Of a stretch of DNA of 64,000 bases, positions 50,301 to 60,943 are shown piece by piece. Position numbers and translations under genes: made by a program. The notes under the pieces are model-generated. The model was given only the letters and a program-made list of their open reading frames with translations, was not told the origin of the DNA and did not search any database. The stretch's first letter is position 1. Each line of letters starts with the position of its first letter. The stretch is from Brachionus manjavacas (Eukaryota; Rotifera; Eurotatoria; Ploima; Brachionidae). The stretch spans positions 372,001-436,000 of the forward strand of contig JAHQIY010000025.1 in assembly GCA_019054805.1 (NCBI GenBank). Direction: 5' to 3'.

Positions 50301-50989
50301 ATTTGGTTCTTAGTTACTCTAGAAGTTTTATTTAACGAAACGAAAAAATTTATACTTTTCGAAGATTTTAAAAACAAATTGATTGAAACTATCAATATTC
50401 CAATATATTTTTGTATTTTCATAAAATAAAATGTTTGAATAATTTTTATGTCCGGCTTTTATTTATTTAGATAAAAATATTATTGAGAACATTTTAAAAC
50501 ATATGTTCGGAGTATAAATTATTATTCTAATGGTTTCAAAAGGAATCAGAAGATAAAATCAATAGAATCTGATTAAAGGATTAAATGTATGAATATTAGA
50601 CTTTTAGAAAATCAATGATCCTTAGTTAGTTCTTTGTGACTCAAGAATATCTAATTGACTAAAATATGTAATTAATGCTAATAATATTTGCGATCAAAAA
50701 TCTAATTTATTGATACTTAAAAATGGAAATAATTAAATAAGATTAATTTAAAATCTCCGAACAACTGAAAAATTCTTATATCATTTTGTAATTGTAAGAT
50801 ATAAATGAATGTAAAATTTAAAATTTTAAGCTCAGGCTATTTTTTTCTTAGATATGAATATTTTTCATAACATTTTAACACTAATGTTCGGAGTCAAATC
50901 ATTATTCTAAAGGTTTCCAAAAGAATAAGAAGTAAAAAATCAATATAATCAGATAAAAAGATTAAATGTATATGATTAAGACGATTAGA
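47396..50989. repeat. AT-rich block A, third inverted copy
   Basis: Near-identical to 38945-42556 at an offset of 8428-8433 bp, including the same missing 413 bp of the foldback arm (here near 48375). It is part of the recent tandem segmental duplication. It holds the fourth copy of the small reading frame and ends at the LINE target site ATTAGA (50984-50989). Confidence 0.85.
49339..49586 (+). pseudogene. Small conserved frame, copy 4 (one-base deletion)
   Basis: Fourth copy of the 82-codon frame, with ATG at 49339 and the shared TAA at 49584-49586. The A tract at about 49445-49451 is A7 instead of A8, so the length is 248 nt and the frame shifts at codon 38. As a result a different, longer frame stays open to 49671, passing beyond the shared stop into Phe/Leu-rich translation of AT-rich sequence. 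That longer frame is a product of the deletion and is not supported by the other copies. Compared with the earlier copies, the protein before the tract is unchanged in character. Confidence 0.5.
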
Positions 50990-52888
50990 TCTCTCTCTCA
51001 AGCGATCAGCTCTCTCTCTCAAGTGATCTGCTAAATATTAAAAAACATGTGAATGAAACATTTGTGAACTACACTCGTCCTGATACTCTGTCTTTATTTG
51101 AGCTATCTCAACTAAAGAAAAAAATATCTGAATTTGATAACTCAAAAGTAACTGGTTTTGAAAAAATCTCCTTTAACCTTTTAAAAAATGTAAATTTTGT
51201 TGGCTTTTATGAAATTCTACTTGAATTCTTCAACCAACTTCTACTATTCAATAAGATCCCAAAGAATCTTAATACTTCAAAAATTAATCCTATTCTAAAA
51301 GACAATTTAAAAAACAGCTATGATCTAAACAATATAAAACCTATTTCTATTTCAAACTGCTTTGCTCAAATCCTAGAAAAACTTATTCTAATTAACTCCC
51401 CTGATCTTTACAAATTTAGTAATAACCAATTTGGTTTTAAGAAAAAAACTCATGTAACCATGCCATTTTTATTTTAAAAGAAACAATTCTTAACTACATC
51501 AATAAAGGCTCTGGATGTAGGATAGCATCTTTAGATGCAGAAAAGGCCTTTGACAAAATATGGCGTGATGGCTTATTCTATAAACTATTAAAGAGACTGC
51601 ATACTTCCTACTGGGTATTGCTTAGGATTTATTATAACTCAGCACTAGCTGTTTTATATCTTACAAATAATCTAAAAACTAAACCCTTTAAAATTGAAAC
51701 TGGTGTAAAACAAGGAGCTATTTAATCTTCTTTTCTTTTCAACATATTTATTGATGATCTTATAATAGAATGCCTTAACAATGAGCTTGGAGCTCTTTAT
51801 AAAAATCTTAATGTTTCTATCATTGTCTACGCAGATGATATAATCTTAATAAGCCCAGTTGACTTCCATCTACAAATGCTTTTGGATATTTGTGGATCTT
51901 ATGGGAATAAATGGAGAATAAAATTTAACCCTAATAAAACAAAAGTTAACTTTGGCACTCAATTATTTAAGTCGGTATTTCACCTTAATGGATCCGACTT
52001 GAAGAAAAAATCAGTTAAAATACTTAGGATTCATTATAGATTCTAATCTGAACCTTAATACACAGGCAGTTATAAATTTTAAAAAAGTTCAGAGCATCTT
52101 TTTTGGAATTTCATATCTTCTGCCTAAAAATAGTCCTACCTCTTCACCTAAATTCAAATCATTTATATACAAAACATTTTGCTTATCTAAATTCACATAT
52201 GGTCTTGAGGCTCTTACTCTCAATTCGACCACAAAGGATTCAATTAAAAAACGACAAAACAACTTAATTAGACAAATGTTTGGTTTAAAAGCCTAATGTC
52301 ACATGTCACGAGTCTTAAAAGTACAAAAATTATTCAACTTTGATGAACTTTATCTATTTTCAAAACTAACTTTTATTGATACAATTAAATATAATTATCT
52401 ATCATCACAATTTTTACAATATATATGATAAGTGACCCCCCCTCTAATAAATCTTTTTCTTCCGACTTGGTACTTATTTCTAAGTACTTTAAAATTGAAA
52501 CCTCAAAAATTTCAGTATACCAACTTAAAGAAAATCTTAAGTTTAATCTGATTTCTAATGATTGTATATCTGATTCAATTTTGTTATGTCTTTGCAATTT
52601 AAAATTAAAACATTACAAAACTCTCCTAAATGAGCTAATTCAAAGTAAAAGAAATTCATGAATTTTGGTCCAAATTATCTTGCTTTCTAACTTTCATGCC
52701 TTTTTCTATTTTCGAACTAATGTTCCTTTTTTATTTTTGGAATTTTATTTTTAGGTAATAATTATTCATTTTTTAAAAAAAAACACAAAAACACAACTAA
52801 AAAAAAAAAAAAAAATTATTTATCTTTATTTTCTTTTTATTCTCCTTAAAGGAGGTTAATTCAATTCAATAAATAAATATAAATTAGA
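50984..52888 (+). mobile_element. 5'-truncated LINE, copy 2 (same insertion, duplicated)
   Basis: The insert is 50990-52882 (1893 bp) with the same ATTAGA duplications (50984-50989 and 52883-52888) and the same truncation point as copy 1. This shows that it arose by segmental duplication rather than a second insertion. It is slightly better preserved: the A runs that break copy 1 near 42754 and 42880 are one base longer here. Confidence 0.85.
51049..52661 (+). pseudogene. LINE reverse transcriptase pseudogene, copy 2
   Basis: Open from 51049 for 142 codons through RT1 and RT2 (Ile-Lys-Pro-Ile-Ser-Ile-Ser), up to a one-base shift at about 51450, where the expected Asn-His-Ala-Ile continues in another frame. 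RT3 Ser-Leu-Asp-Ala-Glu-Lys-Ala-Phe-Asp is intact and followed by Leu-Phe-Tyr-Lys-Leu-Leu. RT4 Val-Lys-Gln-Gly-Ala-Ile is followed by TAA at about 51722. RT5 Tyr-Ala-Asp-Asp (about 51829-51840) is intact. Another frameshift lies near 51997, and TAA near 52294. The C-terminal part is open at 52425-52661. Catalytic aspartates remain but the protein cannot be made whole. The family resembles jockey/CR1-type LINEs by RT order; a subfamily is not assigned. Confidence 0.8.
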
Positions 52889-55409
52889 CAATCAATTTTT
52901 AAATTTGGTTCTGAGTTACTCAATAAGATTATATTCACATAAAGATAATTGAAATTGCTTAATAAAATTTGTTATTTAAATTCTTATTGACTCCTTTACA
53001 CAAAATAATTGGACTCCTCGACACTCAAATTGTCTAAAGGTAGAATTAAATGATAATTGGACAACACGCCATCAAAAAGCCCTGAAATAGTTAAAAAAAT
53101 TTGACATCTCGAGAAATAAATTTTTATTAGTGATTAAAGACTAATAGAATGCCAGGTAACTTAAGTTGACCAAAGGTAAATTCTAAGAAAAAATGCACGC
53201 ATCGTCATTCTAATTGTCATGAAATAACTGAAAAATAATTGGACATCTTCAGACTCAAATTTTCCATAAGTAATCAAAAGACTAATTGGACGCGTGGTCA
53301 CTTAAGTCGTCCATAGATAAATCAGAGGAAAGTTGCACGCATCTTCATTCTTATTTTCCTGAAATATCTAAATAACAATTAGACACATCCAGAATCTAAT
53401 TTTCCATTGATAATTAAAAGACTAATAGAGTCTGTTCGCTTGAGTTCTCTTTTGGTAAAATCAAAAGATATTCGGACGAATCTTCATTCTAATTGTCTTG
53501 AATTAACTTAAAAAATAATTTGACATTTTTAGAATGAAATTTTCCATAAGTAATTAAAGGAGTTCTTTTTAAACATAAAAAACATAATGTTTAATAATTT
53601 TGAGTAACTAAGAACAAAGAAACATGATTATCTAATCCTCTTATTTTCAAAAATATAATCGATTTATCAGATTTTTTTTGATTTGAATTATTATTTCCGG
53701 ATAGAATCATAGGAAACATGTTTCTTTCAATGAACATAAGTTTTTTTTAATAATAACAAAAATATCAAAATCATGGATAAAGATGGCTGGAAATTAATTT
53801 TTCAAAAATATTTCTATAATTTAAAACTTAATAAATACTAAAAGAATTTAGAATATTTTCCCGTTTTTGGCTATTTAATGTTTATCTAATTATATTAATT
53901 TGGCTAATTAGCATCAATCAATAAGATTTTTAGTCTCAAAATCTATCAAAGCATTTATTTCATCTATTTATCAATTTAAACTTATATACAAATTTCAAAC
54001 ATTGATTATCTAATCGGCTAAATTACATACAATTAATTTTTTAATCAGAATCTATTGATTTTTCCTCCTGATTCCTTTTGAACCATTAGAATAATTATAT
54101 ATTTCCCGAACATTATTGTTTAAAAGTTTTCAAAAATATTCAAATCTAAGTAAATAATAGCCTGACCTAAAGATTTAAAATATAAAAATCATTTTTTATC
54201 TTACAATTACAAAAATATACAAGAATTTTTTACTGTGTTCTAAGTTTAGAAATTAATCTTATTTTTTTATTTCCGATTATAAGCATTAATCAATTTGATT
54301 TATGATCGTATATTTTATCTAACCATAAATTACATATTTTCGTCAATTATTAATTATTCAGTCAGAAAGAACAAACAATGAATCATTCATTTAGAATATA
54401 AAGTTATTTTTGAAGCTTGGGTAATATATCTTGTTTAATTATTTCCGATCATTAGCATTTATCAATTAGATTTTTGATCGCAAATTTATTAGAGTATTTA
54501 TTTCATTTTTTTGTTAATAAAATCTTTTTAGTAACTTAGAACCAAATTTGAAACATTGATTGTCTTGTCGTTTAATTTTCATACATTAATCTATTAATCA
54601 GATTCTATTGATTTTATCTTCTGATTCCTTTTGGAACCATTAGTATAATATTTTTTACCCCGAACATAAGTTTAAAAATTTTTTCAATAAAATTAACATT
54701 TAAAAATTAAAAGCAAGACCTAAAAGTTTCAAAAATTATTCAAACATTTTATTTTTTGAAAATTCAATAAGAAATAAGATAATTAATAGTTTTCAATTTG
54801 TTTTTAAACTTTTAATTCTTTTTAAAGCATAAATTTCATCATTTTCTTAAATAAAACTTCTTGAGTAACTAAGAACCAAATTATAAACATTATAAGAAAA
54901 AGATAGCTGGACATTAGACAAAAAAAATTAAATGCTATATTAACAATTTTGATCATGGAAATAATCGTGGTTCTTATGTTTTCATCCGTAATTATAAGTC
55001 AAAATGAATTGAATCTGATTAATCGATTATTTGTATGAAAATAAGATAATCAGAAAATCAATGTTTCAAAGTTTGTTGTTAGTTACTCATTAAAATTGAA
55101 TTTACATTTAGAAGAAATAAATACTTATATGGAATTTGAGATTTTAAAATCTAATTAATTGATGAAATAAAATTAATGTTTTATTTAATCGAATACAATA
55201 AAATAAGCAAATATAAGATCCTTAAAAACAGCAAAATATTACTTATTCTTTTGTGTGTTTAATATTTAACATGTTTTTATTTTTTGGGATAAATAAAGTA
55301 ACAGCAATCTTTGATAAAGGATGTTAAAATCTTTGAAAGACTACATTCACTGTTAGAATCATGTTCCATATGGCTCCATCCGGAAATAGAAATCAAAAAT
55401 AAAAACTAG
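52889..55409. repeat. Minisatellite plus B block (complete copy)
   Basis: 52889-53002 A-block edge, 53003-53553 minisatellite, 53554-55409 AT-rich B block. It matches 44456-45507 but without that copy's deletions, and matches 60944-63540 as a third version. Inverted homology to 15240-17810 in the left arm is clear (TTTAAACATAAAAAACATAA at about 53568 against 17785-17810). No gene was seen. Confidence 0.75.
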
Positions 55410-57565
55410 TACAGTCATCCCTCGATAATCCGAACATTAAATATTTCTTAAATTTTCTTCGGAATAGCGAAATTTCGGATATGCGGTAATCCGAATAATG
55501 GTTAAAAGTAGAAAAACTTCGGATTAAGAAAATTTAAACTTTATTTATACGAAAAAAAATACAAAAATAACATTAAGTTTATAATTTTGATTAATTAAAT
55601 TAAAATTTCTAACTGTTAATAAAATTTTATTCTAACAAAAGTATCCAAGCTTGTCTGTTTTTTGTCCAACTTACAAAATCTCAATTTATTAGTCAATTGC
55701 ATAAAATGAATAAATTCATCTTCGGTATAACATTTTTTTTGTTCTTTATATTTAATTAAATTATCCAAAGACTCGACTAAATCAGAATAAGTCACTACGT
55801 CACTTTCTTCTTTATCTAAACTTTCTTTTTCCATACCAGACTCTTCTTTCCGAACCAAATCAACAATATCCTCATCAGACAATGTCTCACCTGTTGGGAC
55901 TCCATTTTCATAGTCCGTAAATTCATCAAAAGTCAATTTATCACAATTAGCATCAGTTGGTTTGTAGGCAAATTTAGACAGATCAATTTTTTTACACAAA
56001 TCTTTGACTTCATCTCTGACTGTTTTTTCAGCCTCAGTACATAAATCATTATTATGTTTAAATTTAGTTGTTTTTACAATATCCACATGATCAAAACAAT
56101 TTTGTATCGTTTCTATAGAAACACTATTCCACCCAATTTTGATCATCGAAATTGCTTCTCTAACATTCGGAGCCACTAACTTGTTTGAATTTTCTAAATT
56201 AGACAAGAAGTGTTGAACAACCAACTTTTTATAACGACATTTGAACGATCGGATGATTCCGGCGTCCATGGGTTGAAACACTGAGGTCATGTTTGGTAGT
56301 AAGAAGTGTATTTTAACATTACTTAGCTTCGGATCAACGTGGTTTGACGCATTATCTATGAGTAACAAAACTTTTCTTTTTTCTTTGACCATTTGATGGT
56401 TAAATTTATCTAGCCAACTTTTAAAAACTATATTTGTCATCCAAGCCTTTTGATTACTATAGTAATCAACATAATAACTAGGTTCATACAATTTACCGAA
56501 ACAGTGTGGTCTTTCATAATTGTTTATAACTACAGGTCTACGCTTATCAGTGCCAGTATAATTTGAACGAAATCCGATGCTGAGTTTTTTTTGCTTAGTT
56601 TGTCACCATTAACGCTTCGATTAGATATTGTTTGATTTGGTTGAAGTTGACAAAATAACGCTGTTTCTTCAAAATTGTAAATGTCGTTTAAGTGAAAACC
56701 TTTAGTCACATGATATAAATCTAATCTTAAGCTATCCAATGAGTCCTTTTGGATTGAACCACTTTCACCTTGTTTTGAAAAACTTGAAAAATTTTGCCTG
56801 AAGTTAAACTTTGCAAGCCAAGCTTGCGAATAACCGAATTCCATCCCGATACCAAACATTTGACCAAATTTCTTAACTTGCTCAATCGTTAGTTCATCGC
56901 TAATAGAAATTACATGGGCAACTTTGATATTTGTCCACATCCACAATGCCTCTTCTAAATAAGGCTGATCAGGTGATCTTAAACGTTTTGTTTCAATAGG
57001 TCTTAAACTTTTGGATCCAAGTACTTATCTCTGTTTAATAAAATCACTCATTGTACTAGTACCAATGACCAAATTGATTTTTTTATTGAATTTAATAATC
57101 AATTCGGTTTGAGGAATTTTTTTTGTTGTGTTGAATGTTCAACATAATACATGCATATTTCTCTTTTTTGATCATAATCTAATTCAACTCTTTTCCTTGG
57201 CGGAGTAGGTAACATTTTTTTTCTGTACTTTTGACTTATTAAATAAACACTTGTTTTTTTTCTTTTTTTATAATTGAAAATAACGTAAGTAATATTCGAA
57301 ATGATTTTATAACACTGAAACAATAATATTAAATAAATTTTAAATAAATTTTAGATTAAATTAAGAAATTTAATCTTCTTTTTTTACTGATTGATAAACT
57401 CAACATTTTTTCTAAATTTTCTTCGGATTAGAGAATTTCGAATCTTCGGATTAAAGAGTGAAAATAACATGTATTTTACATGTAACAGCTTTTATTTCCT
57501 AATTTTTCTTCGGATTTTCGAATTCTTCGGGATATCGAACTTCGGATTAAAGAGTTTTGACTGTA
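55410..57565 (-). mobile_element. pogo/Tigger-like DNA transposon with TA target duplication
   Basis: The element is 55412-57563 (2152 bp), bounded by TA (55410-55411 and 57564-57565). The 23-bp terminal inverted repeats (55412-55434 and 57541-57563) match at 18 of 23 positions, sharing CAGTCA at the tips and TAATCCGAA inside. Extra copies of CTTCGGATTA lie near the ends (55517, 57421, 57444, 57540) and may be transposase binding sites. Related loci at 59455-59465 and 63535-63545 read AACTGGTTAATCGATT without the element, matching an empty site. TA targeting and a DDD-type transposase place it in the pogo/Tigger group. Confidence 0.92.
55616..57215 (-). pseudogene. pogo/Tigger-like transposase pseudogene
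   Basis: Cut-and-paste transposase. From ATG 57215: an N-terminal helix-turn-helix of CENP-B/pipsqueak type (Lys-Arg-Val-Glu-Leu-Asp-Tyr), then a second DNA-binding part with Lys-Arg-Leu-Arg-Ser-Pro, Glu-Glu-Ala-Leu-Trp and Trp-Leu-Ala-Lys-Phe (about 56985-56800). The catalytic core follows: Ile-Tyr-Asn-Phe-Glu-Glu-Thr-Ala-Leu-Phe (about 56690-56660), Leu-Leu-Ile-Asp-Asn-Ala-Ser-Asn-His (about 56370-56340), and Gln-Pro-Met-Asp-Ala-Gly-Ile-Ile (about 56280-56255). The family usually has Asp-Glu-Thr at the first site; here it is Glu-Glu-Thr. Breaks: a frameshift at the T8 run 57117-57124, TAA at 57025-57027, and a frameshift at the T8 run 56585-56592. The C-terminus is acidic and ends at 55616. 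Confidence 0.88.
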
Positions 57566-60304
57566 AATTGATTTTTTGAATTAAAGTAAGAGGATTAGAA
57601 TATCAGTGTTTCAAAGTTAATTCATTGTTACTCATTTAGATAATATGAACAAAAAGATGAAATTTATGAAAAAATTGACTTTGAAATTGGAAAATCTTAT
57701 TGATTGATTGTAATAATCGAAAATTATTATACTTTAAATTGTCGAAATCAGGAAAATTAGATATTTCCTCTTGTTTTTGTTAAATATGAAATAATTGTAA
57801 TATTTTGGAAATTAGAAGGTCAAGCTACTATTTTCCTGGCTGTTAATATTTTTGAAAACAATATTACAGTTATATTCATGGAAAGTTACATAATTTCGAT
57901 CGTTTCATCAGAAAATAGAAATCATTTTAACACTCTATCATTTTATGTTCGGAGTAAATTCATTATTCTAATGGTTGCAAAAGGAATCAGAGGTAAATAA
58001 TCAATTTAATCAGATTGAAATATTAAATGTATGTGAAAAAGACGATTAGACAATCAGTTTTTTTTAAATTTTGTTCTTAGTTTCTCCATAAGATTATATT
58101 AACATAAAGATAAATGCAAATGCTTAATAAAATTTGTGATTTAAAATCGATAATTTAATATTGATGCTAATAATCGATTAAACTGATTCTTTTGACTTTG
58201 ATTTCACTTTTGGCATTGAATCATAAGAACCATAATTCTTTCAATGAATTTAAGTGTAAATTGTTATCTAAAATATTAAAATATAAAAAAAAGATGGCTT
58301 GACGTATGTCCTGAAAAATAGAATGAATTTATTCTAAAAAATACTAAAAGAAATTAGAATATAAAGTTATTTTAGAAGCTTGGATAATATACGTAAATTC
58401 GATTAATCTGTTTTTTTTGACTTTGATATCTGTTTTGGAATGGAAACAGAAGAACCATGATTCTTCAATGAACATAAATGAAATAATGTTTTCGAAAATA
58501 TTAACATTATTGAAAATAATTTCTGGAGATTAATATTTCCCAAATAGTACATACATGTAAAATATTAAGCATACAAAAAAAAATGAGAATATTCACCTTT
58601 TTCGAAGATTCGATAGCTTATCTAACTTTAATTTTCGTGATAAAAAGCATCAATCGATTGGAGCTTGAGTTCCTAATTCTTTTTTTGCATCAATATCGTC
58701 TTTTTGTAAATTCAATCTTTTTGAATCGATATGAACAAACTTTGAAACATTAATTTTATAATCCTCTTATTTTCGTAAATATAATCGATTTACCTGGTTT
58801 ATTTTTATTTTTATTTCTCTTTTGGCATGGAATCATAAGGACCATAATTCTTTCAATGAATTTAAGTGTTAATTGTTTTCTTTTTGATTATAAGAAAAAG
58901 ATAGCCGGACATTAGAAATAAATTATTAAATGAATTTAGTCTTTAAAATAAATAAGAACATTTAGTTTTTCGAAGATTTGATATAATATGTTATTTTATT
59001 TCCGATTAATAGTATCAATCAACTCGATTATAAATCTCAAATTCCATTTAAGCATAAATTCTTCGAATGCTATATTAACAATATTGATCATGGAAATAAT
59101 CGTAGTTCTTATGTTTTCATCCGAAAATATAGGTCAAAATGAATTGAATCTGATTAATCGATTATTTATATGGAAATAAGATAATCAGAAAATCAATGTT
59201 TCAAAGTTTGTTGTTAGTTACTCATTAAAATTGAATTTACATTAAGAAGAATTAAATACTTATATGGAATTTGAGATTTTAAAATCTAATCAAAATATTA
59301 CTTATTCTTTCTGTGTGTTTAATATTTAACATGTTTTTATTTTTGGGATAAATAAAGTAACAGCAATCTTTGATAAAGGATGTTAAAATTTTTGAAAGAC
59401 TAAATTCACTGTAAGTATCATGTTTCTTATGGCTGCATCCGGAAATAGAAATCAAAAAAAACTGGTTAATCGATTTTTTGAATGAAAGTAAGAGGATTAG
59501 AATATCAGTGTTTCAAAGTTAATTCATTGTTACTCATTTAGATAATATGAACAAAAAGATGAAATTTATGAAAAAATTGACTTTGAAATTGGAAAATCTT
59601 ATTGATTGATACTAATAATCGAAAATAATAAGAGGAGATATACTTTAAATTGTCGAAATCAGGAAAATTAGATATTTCCTCTTGTATTTGTTAAATATGA
59701 AATAATTGTAATATTTTGGAAATTAGAAGGTCAAGCTACTATTTTCCTGGCTGTTAATATTTTTGAAAACAATATAACAGTTATATTCATGGAAAGATAC
59801 ATAATTTCGATCGTTTCATCAGAAAATAGAAATCAATTTTACACATTTGTTCGGAGTAAATTCATTATTCAAATGGTTCCAAAAGGAATCAGAGGTAAAA
59901 AATCAATTTAATCAGAAAGAAATATTAAATGTATGTGAAAAAGACGATTAAAAAATCAATTTCTTTTAAATTCTGTTCTTAGTTACACCATAAGATTTTA
60001 TTAACAAAATGAATTTATTCTAAAAAATACTAAAAGAAATTAGAATATAAAGTTATTTTAGAAGCTTGGATAATATATCTAGTTTAATTATTTCCGATCA
60101 CAAGCATTTATCGATTAGATTTTTGATCGCAAATTTATTTATTTCATTTTTTTGTTAATTTAATCTTTTTAGTAACTGAGAACCAAATTTGAAACATTGT
60201 TTTTCTTGTCGTCTAATTTTAATAGATTAATCTCTTAATCAGATTCTATTGATTTTAGCTTCTGATTCTTTTTGGAACCATTAGAATAATAATTTATACC
60301 CCGA
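57566..60304. repeat. AT-rich B-type block right of pogo
   Basis: No gene. It continues the B block interrupted by pogo. 57566-57990 recurs at about 59463-59900 and 63541-64000, so this part holds tandem copies of a unit of roughly 1.9 kb. 57960-58260 is inverted to 14580-14900, and 59045-59170 is inverted to 15640-15760. The short frames at 57391-57579 and 58988-59179 are not supported by any homology. The block ends where a LINE 3' fragment starts at 60305. Confidence 0.7.
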
Positions 60305-60943
60305 ATTTATAAACAAAACATTTTGCTTATCTAAATTCACATATGGTCTTGAGGCTCTTACTCTCAATTCGACAACAAAGGATTCAATAAATAAATTACA
60401 AAACAACTTAATTAGACAAATGATTGGTTAAAAAGCCTACTGTCACATGTCACGAGTCTTAAAAGTACTAAAATTATTCAACTTTGATGAACTTTATCTA
60501 TTTTCAAAACTAACTTTTATTGATACAATTAAATATAATTATCTATCATCATAAAAATTTCAGTAAATATAAGCCAACTTAAAGAAAATCTTAAGTTTAA
60601 TCTGATTTCTAATGATTGTATATCTGATTCAATTTGGTTATGTCTTTGCAATTTAAAATTAAAACATTACAAAACTCTCCTAAATGAGCTAATTCAAAGT
60701 AAAAGAAATTCATGAATTTTGGTCCAAATTATCATGCTTTCTAACTTTCATGCCTTTTTCTATTTTCGAACTAATGTTCCTTTTTTATTTTTGGAATTTT
60801 ATTTTTAGGTAATAATTATTCATTTTTTAAAAAAAAACACAAAAACACAACTAAAAATAATAAAAAAAAAAAAAAATTATTTATCTTTATTTTCTTTTTA
60901 TTCTCCTTAAAGGAGGTTAATTCAATTCAATAAATAAATATAA
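60305..60943 (+). mobile_element. LINE 3' fragment, copy 3
   Basis: The last ~640 bp of the same LINE (from ACAAAACATTTTGC, equivalent to about 52169) to the identical tail, followed by the same right flank ATTAGACAATC at 60944. It is joined on the left to AT-rich sequence at TATACCCCGAATT, with no target duplication, so it is the edge of another segmental copy. It reads Lys-Ala-Tyr-Cys-His where copies 1 and 2 have Lys-Ala-stop, but has its own TAA two codons before. A 19-bp gap relative to the others lies near 60552. Confidence 0.85.
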
